Origin: Streptacidiphilus anmyonensis
Lineage (GTDB): Bacteria > Actinomycetota > Actinomycetes > Streptomycetales > Streptomycetaceae
Length of the DNA stretch: 40,174 bases
NCBI RefSeq assembly: GCF_000787855.1
Contig: NZ_BBPQ01000013.1
Coordinates: 65,520 to 105,693 of the forward strand
Reading direction: 5' to 3'
Positions 35,345 through 40,174 of this stretch are shown piece by piece. The notes under the pieces were generated by a model. It had not been told where the DNA came from. It saw only the letters and a program-made list of their open reading frames with translations, and did no database searches. Each line of letters begins with the position of its first letter. Positions within the stretch are counted from its first letter, which is position 1. Both the position numbers and the translations under genes were made by a program.

Positions 35345-36463
35345 ATGGCGAACACCACCCCGAACTCCACCCCAGCCGCCGCGCCGGGCGGCGCAGATCC
35401 GCTCCGCGTGGGCCTGATCGGCTACGGCCTCGCAGGCGCGGTCTTCCACGCGCCCTTGATCACGACCACTCCCGGTCTGCGCCTGGACGCCGTCGTCACG
35501 GCGAACCCGGAGCGCCGGGAGCAGGCAGCGGCTCGGCATCCGCAGGCGCGACTGCTCTCCTCGGCCGAGGAGCTCTGGCCGCTCGGGCTGGACCTGGTGG
35601 TGGTCGCCTCGCCGAACCGCACCCACATCCCGCTGGCCACGGCCGCGCTGCGCGCGGGTGTCCCGGTGGTGGTCGACAAGCCGCTGGCCGCGACCGCGGC
35701 CGAGGGCGCGGAGCTGGCCCAGCTGGCGGAGTCGCGCGGCCTGCTGCTGAGCGTCTTCCAGAACCGCCGCTGGGACGGGGACTTCCTGACCGTCAGCGAG
35801 CTGGTCCGGTCCGGGCGACTGGGGCGCGTGCACCGCTTCGAGTCCCGCTTCGAGCGTTGGCGGCCCAACCTCAAGGGCGGTTGGCGGGAGTTGGGCGACC
35901 CGGCCGAGGCGGGCGGCCTGCTCTACGATCTGGGCAGCCACCTGGTCGACCAGGCGCTCACCCTCTTCGGCCCGGCCGTGAGCGTCTACGCCGAACTCGA
36001 CGTGCGCCGTGAGGGCGCGGCGGCCGACGACGACTCGTTCGTCGCGCTCACCCACGCCGACGGCACCCGCTCCCACCTGTGGATGAGTGCGACGGCAGCG
36101 GAACTCGGGCCGCGCTTCCGGGTGCTGGGCAGCGAGGCCGCCTACACCAGCTGGGGGCTCGACGGCCAGGAGGACGCCCTGCGGGCGGGCCGCACGCCCG
36201 CCGACGAGGGCTGGGGCGTCACGCCCGCCGACGAGGGCTGGGGCGTCACGCCCGCCGCGATGTTCGGGCAGCTCGGCGCGGTCGACGACTACGTCGCCCA
36301 CCCGACCCTGCACGGCGCGTACGAGCGCTACTACGCCGAGGTCGAGGCCGCGCTGCGCGGACAGGCGCCGGCGCCGGTGGAGCCGCGTGACGCCGTGGCC
36401 GCACTCAAGGTCCTGGAAGCCGCGCGGCGCTCCGCCGCCGAGGGACGGACGGTGAAGCCGTGA
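35345..36463 (+). CDS. Gfo/Idh/MocA-family oxidoreductase
   Basis: A 372-residue NAD(P)-dependent dehydrogenase. The N-terminal Rossmann domain has LRVGLIGYGLAGAVFHAPLI (about 20-39, G-x-G-x-x-G), then LDLVVVASPNRTHIPLATAAL and PVVVDKPLAATAAEG, with the E/D-K-P catalytic Lys. The C-terminal domain has QNRRWDGDFLTV, GGLLYDLGSHLVDQAL (conserved Asp/His pair) and YAEVEAALRGQAPAPVEP. Such enzymes oxidise sugars, inositol or related polyols. Near the C-terminal domain a nine-residue unit ADEGWGVTP occurs twice in tandem (27-bp duplication). No ribosome binding site; leaderless promoter expected. The stop overlaps the next start (GTGA). Regulated probably by the divergent ROK repressor. The substrate is unknown. 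Confidence 0.9.
   Translation: MANTTPNSTPAAAPGGADPLRVGLIGYGLAGAVFHAPLITTTPGLRLDAVVTANPERREQAAARHPQARLLSSAEELWPLGLDLVVVASPNRTHIPLATAALRAGVPVVVDKPLAATAAEGAELAQLAESRGLLLSVFQNRRWDGDFLTVSELVRSGRLGRVHRFESRFERWRPNLKGGWRELGDPAEAGGLLYDLGSHLVDQALTLFGPAVSVYAELDVRREGAAADDDSFVALTHADGTRSHLWMSATAAELGPRFRVLGSEAAYTSWGLDGQEDALRAGRTPADEGWGVTPADEGWGVTPAAMFGQLGAVDDYVAHPTLHGAYERYYAEVEAALRGQAPAPVEPRDAVAALKVLEAARRSAAEGRTVKP
36193..36257 (+). repeat. 27-bp tandem duplication inside the dehydrogenase gene
   Basis: Identical 27-bp units at 36193-36219 and 36220-36246 start CACGCCCGCCGACGAGGGCT. An 11-bp third start follows to 36257. The frame is kept and nine residues are duplicated. It looks recent because the copies are identical. 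Confidence 0.9.
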
Positions 36464-36918
36464 CCACGACCGCCGAACTGGTCGAGCAGGAGCGCCGCCT
36501 GCAGTTCACCCGGTTCACCAATGACGACGCCTGGCGGCTCGGCTGCCTCCTGGTCGATCTGGCCCGGGAGGGGGACCTGCCCGTCGCCATCGACATCCGG
36601 CGGGGAGAGCAGCAGCTCTTCCACTTCGCCGCGCCCGGCAGCTGCGCGGACAACGACGCCTGGATCGAGCGCAAGATCGCCGTGGTGCGTCGCTACGGCG
36701 CGAGCTCCTACCTCGTCGGCCAGCGCTTCCGGGAGCAGGGCAGCAGCTTCGAGGAGAAGTCGCGCCTCGACCCCGACCGGTACGCGGCGCACGGCGGCGC
36801 GTTCCCGGTCGTGGTCGCCGACGTCGGGCTGGTCGGCACGGTCGCCGTCTCCGGGCTGCCGCAGGTGGACGATCACAAGCTGGTGGTCGAGGCGCTGGAG
36901 CGCTTTCTGGAGGGGTGA
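36460..36918 (+). CDS. UPF0303 / haem-degrading-domain protein
   Basis: A 152-residue protein of the Haem_degrading (HbpS/YBR137W-like) fold, annotated in many genomes as UPF0303. Typical blocks: FTNDDAWRLGCLLVDLAREGDLPVAIDIRRGEQQLFHFA, CADNDAWIERKIAVVRRYGASSYLVG and GGAFPVVVADVGLVGTVAVSGLPQVDDHKLVVEAL. It lacks a signal peptide, so it is cytosolic, unlike secreted HbpS. The GTG start overlaps the dehydrogenase stop by 4 bases (GTGA), so translation is coupled and the pair is one operon. A MocA-type gene followed by a UPF0303 gene suggests a shared pathway, perhaps with the small protein as a stabilising partner (inference). No biochemical role is shown by the sequence. Confidence 0.88.
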   Translation: MTTTAELVEQERRLQFTRFTNDDAWRLGCLLVDLAREGDLPVAIDIRRGEQQLFHFAAPGSCADNDAWIERKIAVVRRYGASSYLVGQRFREQGSSFEEKSRLDPDRYAAHGGAFPVVVADVGLVGTVAVSGLPQVDDHKLVVEALERFLEG

Positions 36919-36960
36919 CCGACCGGGGCCGGGGGCGGTGAGGGCCGTGAAGCCCGGAGC

Positions 36961-37599
36961 TCAGACGAGATGCGCGGCGTCGTTCCAGCGTTCGATGGCG
37001 CGTTCCGCGTACTCCCAGGTCAGCACGGACAGCGTGGCCGGGCCGAGCTTGAACTGCTGGCCGCCCTCGGGCGGCAGTCCGAGCCAGCGGGCGGTCATGA
37101 TCCGCAGGAGGTGGCCGTGGGCGAAGACGACCACGTCGCGGTCGGCCTCGTGCATCACCGTCGTGTCCGGGTCGGGCACGCCCGCGCGGGCGTCCAGTTC
37201 GGCGAGGAACGCGTCGACGCGGGCGCCGACCTCGGCGAGCTTCTCCCCGCCGGGGACACCGTCGCGCCAGATCAGCCAGCCCGGCTCCCGCTCGGCCCGG
37301 ATGTCCGGGCCGGTCAGGCCCTCGTAGCCGCCGTAGTCCCACTCCTGCAGCCGATCGTCGGTCCGGAGCCGCGCGCCGAAGCCGGCCAGTTCGGCGGTCT
37401 CGCGAGCGCGGGACAGCGGGCTGCTGACGATCTCCGCGTCCGCGAGCCCGTTCCACGGCGCGGCGGCGAGGCGCGCGCCGAGGCGGCGCGCCATGTCGCG
37501 CCCCTCGTCGGTCAGCGGCACGTCGGTGCGGCCGGTGTGCCGACCGGTGGCGGACCAGCTGGTCTCACCGTGCCGAACCAGAATGATCCGCGCGGGCAT
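36961..37599 (-). CDS. histidine phosphatase family protein (phosphoglycerate-mutase-like)
   Basis: A 212-residue phosphatase. The catalytic His lies in ILVRHGETSWSATGR (about 4-18). VSSPLSRARETAELAG gives the second Arg. The acid Glu is in DDRLQEWDYGGYEGLTG, and the second His is in VVVFAHGHLLRIMTARWLG. Such proteins dephosphorylate small sugar phosphates or nucleotides; the target here is unknown. The start at 37599 has GAGGAGG 5 nt upstream; an in-frame ATG six codons earlier would contain that ribosome binding site and is less likely. Convergent with the UPF0303 gene (42-bp gap). A 214-bp gap with no gene separates it from the TetR gene. Confidence 0.9.
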   Translation of the reverse strand: MPARIILVRHGETSWSATGRHTGRTDVPLTDEGRDMARRLGARLAAAPWNGLADAEIVSSPLSRARETAELAGFGARLRTDDRLQEWDYGGYEGLTGPDIRAEREPGWLIWRDGVPGGEKLAEVGARVDAFLAELDARAGVPDPDTTVMHEADRDVVVFAHGHLLRIMTARWLGLPPEGGQQFKLGPATLSVLTWEYAERAIERWNDAAHLV

Positions 37600-37813
37600 G
37601 CGTGCCTCCTCGGGCATCACCGGGGACCGGACACACGCCGCGCTGCGCGCACCCGGTACGCCCCGGAACGGGAAATCTACGAGTCCCTCCATGATCCCGG
37701 ACTCCACGACAGCCCGCGCACCGGGCCGCATGGCGAGACCCGAGATCCCCGCTCCTCCCCCGCCGTGAGCCCGACCGGCACGGCAGAGGGCGCAGGCAGG
37801 GGTGTGGAGGTGG

Positions 37814-38524
37814 TCAGGCGGGGCCGGAGGCGAGGTGGCGGATGCCGCAGAGGATGAGGTCGAGGCCGTACTCGTACTGCTCCCGGCCGCTCTCCGTGCT
37901 GAGCAGCAGCTCCGGGGCGAGATCGGCCAGGGCCGGGAAGCGGTCCCGGGGAAGCGCGGCGATGCGGGAGCGGAAGATCTCGACAGCTTCGGGACGGGCG
38001 CAGACCCGGACCTCGCGCAGGGCGGAGCCGATGGTGAAGCGCGAGAGCGTGCCGTAGGCCCGTGCCGCGTCCTCGGGCCCGAGGCCGCCCTCGAGCAGCA
38101 GGCTGAGCATGCGGTCCATCGCGGAGGTCGCGGCGTCGAGGAAGTCGTCGCTCGCCGTGGACTCCGCCAGGAGCCGCAGGACGGCCGGGCGGCCGATGAA
38201 GAGCTCGTGGACGGCGATGCACGCCGAACGGAGGCGCTGGTCCCAGCTGCCCTCGGTGCTCGGCGGGGTGTAGGTCGCCAGAACGCGGTCCCGCGCGGCG
38301 CGGAACAGCTCGTCCTTGCCGCGGAAGTAGGTGTACAGCGCCATCGTTCCGACCCCGAGATCCTCGGCGAGGGCACGCATCGAGAAGGCGTCCAGGCCCT
38401 TCTCGTCCAGGAGGCGCAGCGCGTGATCGAGGATCAGGTCGGGGTTGAGCGATCCCCGGGGCGCGCGCGACCGACGGGCCGGCCTGGGCGGCACGGCGGT
38501 GGCGGTCGACTGCTCGGAGGGCAC
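37814..38524 (-). CDS. TetR-family regulator divergent from the PAP2 gene
   Basis: A 236-residue TetR repressor. The DNA-binding domain is at about 24-70: NPDLILDHALRLLDEKGLDAFSMRALAEDLGVGTMALYTYFRGKDEL. An all-helical ligand domain follows. A Pro/Arg-rich tail precedes the domain. Start uncertain: GTG 38524 or GTG 38539, neither with a ribosome binding site. It is transcribed away from a PAP2-family gene with a strong GTAC-type palindrome between them, so it probably controls itself and that membrane enzyme. Ligand unknown. Confidence 0.87.
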   Translation of the reverse strand: MPSEQSTATAVPPRPARRSRAPRGSLNPDLILDHALRLLDEKGLDAFSMRALAEDLGVGTMALYTYFRGKDELFRAARDRVLATYTPPSTEGSWDQRLRSACIAVHELFIGRPAVLRLLAESTASDDFLDAATSAMDRMLSLLLEGGLGPEDAARAYGTLSRFTIGSALREVRVCARPEAVEIFRSRIAALPRDRFPALADLAPELLLSTESGREQYEYGLDLILCGIRHLASGPA

Positions 38525-38603
38525 ATCAGGAGCGTACACAGGCCTGGTAAGCGCCACCTTGCATGCTCCCTGGGTATCGGACGGGGCGGCTGTCGAGGGG
38601 ACT

Positions 38604-38632
38604 AACGTACAGCGTACGGTAGTGTGTACGTT
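38604..38632. promoter_or_regulatory. palindromic operator between TetR and PAP2 genes
   Basis: AACGTACA (38604-38611) and TGTACGTT (38625-38632) are perfect inverted arms separated by 13 bp. Nested inside is a second perfect palindrome CGTACAGCGTACG (38606-38618). Four GTAC words lie within about 25 bp. The dyad arrangement suits one or two TetR dimers. Confidence 0.65.
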
Positions 38633-38677
38633 CCTGTTCCGCCCTTCGGAACAGTCCAGACCCGCGCGGAGCACGTC

Positions 38678-39478
38678 ATGTCCCCATCTGCCACCACCAC
38701 CGGCCCCGCCCCCGCGCACACGGCGGGGGCCGGCGCGCAGGACGCGCCCCGGGCGTGGGGGCGGGGCGGCTGGCTGCGGGAGCTGCTGCTGGTGGCGGTC
38801 GTGTACTTCGCCTACGACGGCAGTCGGCTGCTGGTGCGCGGCGGCGTGCAGCGAGCCCAACGGGACGCGACGCACCTGCTCGACGTCGAACGGTGGCTGC
38901 ACCTGGACCCGGAGCGCTGGCTGAACGCGGACTTCACCAGCCACCGTTGGCTCGGCATACCGGCGGACTTCGCCTACGCCTCGCTGCACTACGTGGTCAC
39001 GCCCGCGGTTCTGGTCTGGCTCTGGCGCCACCACCGCGCGGCCTACCGCCGGGCCCGGACCTGGCTCGCGCTCTCGACCGTCATGGCCCTTCTCGGCTTC
39101 GTGCTCTTCCCGGCCGCGCCGCCGCGCCTGCTGCCCGCGGGCTCCGGCTTCACCGACACCATGGCCCAGCACTCCGCGATCGGCTGGTGGGGCGGCGACG
39201 CGAGCACGCCGAAGGGGCTGGCGTCGATGACGAACGAGTTCGCGGCGATGCCCAGCCTGCACGTGGGGTGGGCCCTGTGGTGCGGCCTGATGCTGCTGAC
39301 CTACGCCGGCGACCGCACGGTGCGCACGCTGGGCGCCCTCTACCCGGTGATCATCGCGCTGGTCGTGATGGGCACGGGCAACCACTACCTGCTGGACGTT
39401 CTGGCCGGTGCGGGCGTGGTCGCCGTCGGCCGCGCGCTCACCGGGCCGGTGCTCCGCCTGGCGCGGCCCCGCCCGTAA
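38678..39478 (+). CDS. PAP2-superfamily membrane protein (inositol-phosphotransferase/phosphatase-like)
   Basis: A 266-residue polytopic membrane protein with about six helices. Helix 1 is ELLLVAVVYFAYDGSRLLVRG. PAP2 motifs: RTWLALSTVMALLGFVLFPAAPPRLLP (the region before motif 2), PSLHVGWALWCG (motif C2 with catalytic-relay His) and GNHYLLDVLAGAG (motif C3, His and Asp). The P-P-R-L-L-P and GFxDT blocks match the bacterial group related to Aur1/Ipt1 inositolphosphotransferases, so a lipid-linked phosphate transfer is plausible; the substrate is unknown. ATG 38678 is chosen (GGAG 8 nt before); a start at 38624 would place coding sequence over the operator palindrome. Confidence 0.87.
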   Translation: MSPSATTTGPAPAHTAGAGAQDAPRAWGRGGWLRELLLVAVVYFAYDGSRLLVRGGVQRAQRDATHLLDVERWLHLDPERWLNADFTSHRWLGIPADFAYASLHYVVTPAVLVWLWRHHRAAYRRARTWLALSTVMALLGFVLFPAAPPRLLPAGSGFTDTMAQHSAIGWWGGDASTPKGLASMTNEFAAMPSLHVGWALWCGLMLLTYAGDRTVRTLGALYPVIIALVVMGTGNHYLLDVLAGAGVVAVGRALTGPVLRLARPRP

Positions 39479-39504
39479 CGATTTCCGGGACCGACCCGGG
39501 CGAA

Positions 39505-39520
39505 GGCCCCGCCAGGGGCC
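39505..39520 (+). terminator. short GC hairpin after the PAP2 gene
   Basis: GGCCCC (39505-39510) and GGGGCC (39515-39520) around loop GCCA, 27 nt after the stop codon. It is followed by a direct repeat of CCGGCGGTGTG. Short stem, so modest support. Confidence 0.4.
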
Positions 39521-39639
39521 GGCGGTGTGAACCGGCGGTGTGTCAGACGGGTCAGAGGGGGCGGCTCCGGTCGCGTGACCGACAGTGACAGAGGGCGATT
39601 CCTCGCCGAGAGACCCTCTTCCGTCTTCTGGAGTTGATC

Positions 39640-40174
39640 GTGACGTTCTCACTGTCGGATGCCGTCGGCCGACCAAGCTCAGCGCGCGGGCATCGCCCGG
39701 GTCCGGCCGGGCGTCGGAGCCGGGTGCTGGCCGTGGCGGCCGGCGTGCTCTGCGCCGCCGTCGCGCCGGTGGCGCTGTCCGGGACCGCCCACGCGCAGGG
39801 CACCTGCACGGTGTCCGGCCCCACCACCACCTGCACCTTCGCCTCCACCGGCGCCGAGCAGACGTTCACCGTGCCCAGCGGCGTCACGCAGGTCGACGTC
39901 ACGGCGATCGGCGGCGGCGGCGGTGTGGAGAGCAACGGCGTGGGCGGCGGTCGGGGCGCCCAGGTGTCCGGCACGCTCACCGGGCTGTCCGGCGGGCAGA
40001 TCCTCTACGTCGAGGTCGGCGGCGCCGCCACCGGCGGCTCGTGCGGCCCTTCCGCCCAGTGCGTCGGCGGCTTCAACGGCGGCGGCAGCACCCACTTCGG
40101 CGGCGGCGGTGGCGGAGCATCCGACGTCCGCACCCTGCCGGACACCACCCCACTGACCACCACCGACTCCCGCC
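39640..40174 (+). CDS. secreted glycine-rich protein, 5' part (runs off the window)
   Basis: A frame open from GTG 39640 to the end of the window (178 codons, no stop). TGGAG lies 6 nt before the start. The signal peptide has a basic n-region with several Arg, a hydrophobic core (VLAVAAGVLCAAVAPVALSG) and a likely cleavage after TAHA (about residue 50). The mature part begins QGTCTVSGPTTTCTFASTGA, then a beta-rich QTFTVPSGVTQVDVTAIGGG and Gly runs (GGGGGVESNGVGGGRGAQ, FNGGGSTHFGGGGGGASDVR). This is the Gly-rich domain found at the start of many actinobacterial cell-surface or secreted proteins. The four Cys probably pair outside the cell. C-terminal anchor or catalytic domains, if any, lie beyond the window. 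Confidence 0.8.
   Translation, partial: MTFSLSDAVGRPSSARGHRPGPAGRRSRVLAVAAGVLCAAVAPVALSGTAHAQGTCTVSGPTTTCTFASTGAEQTFTVPSGVTQVDVTAIGGGGGVESNGVGGGRGAQVSGTLTGLSGGQILYVEVGGAATGGSCGPSAQCVGGFNGGGSTHFGGGGGGASDVRTLPDTTPLTTTDSR

Noticed and set aside
37600-37813. Possible small gene between phosphatase and TetR genes
   Set aside because: Frames present are short, lack ribosome binding sites and look like random GC-rich sequence.

Overview
The window is very GC-rich, densely coded DNA with GGAGG-type ribosome binding sites, GTG starts and many convergent hairpins. It looks like chromosomal DNA of a Streptomycetaceae actinomycete (Streptomyces, Kitasatospora or Streptacidiphilus type). The best anchor is the run adpA (with its in-frame TTA codon), orn, tRNA-His, cebR-like and bglC-like. 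This resembles the S. coelicolor SCO2792-SCO2798 neighbourhood as I remember it. I see no phage, IS or CRISPR signature.

Layout. 1-6.1 kb: an unknown TTA-containing gene, a 1395-residue fused asymmetric ABC exporter with a probable leaderless promoter, and an F420/FMN-type split-barrel protein. 6.1-13.1 kb: a TetR regulator divergent from a leucine-catabolism operon (3-methylcrotonyl-CoA carboxylase beta and biotin subunits, HMG-CoA lyase, acyl-CoA dehydrogenase). 13.2-15.8 kb: universal stress protein, HAD hydrolase, GNAT acetyltransferase. 15.8-19.6 kb: adpA, a block of degenerate tandem repeats, oligoribonuclease, tRNA-His and three strong hairpins. 19.6-20.6 kb: an SPFH/stomatin-like protein.

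20.8-30.6 kb is the most interesting block. A CebR-like LacI repressor is divergent from a GH1 beta-glucosidase, with two perfect copies of the CebR operator between them. The usual CebEFG sugar importer is absent. Downstream instead lies a complete peptide-type (Opp/Dpp family) ABC importer: two permeases, two ATPases and a lipoprotein binding protein. A degenerate CebR-like box overlaps the start codon of its first gene. The simplest reading is a cellobiose/cello-oligosaccharide utilisation locus in which the transporter class has been exchanged, with import by the Opp-type system, hydrolysis by the GH1 enzyme and repression by the LacI protein. The substrate is inferred.

30.7-40.2 kb: a spermidine-synthase-like protein, a pentad-repeat hypothetical protein, an NsdA-like HTH/TPR regulator, a ROK repressor divergent from a Gfo/Idh/MocA dehydrogenase (shared palindrome over leaderless promoters), a UPF0303 haem-degrading-domain protein, a histidine phosphatase, a TetR regulator divergent from a PAP2-family membrane protein (strong palindromic operator), and the 5' part of a secreted glycine-rich protein that runs off the right edge.
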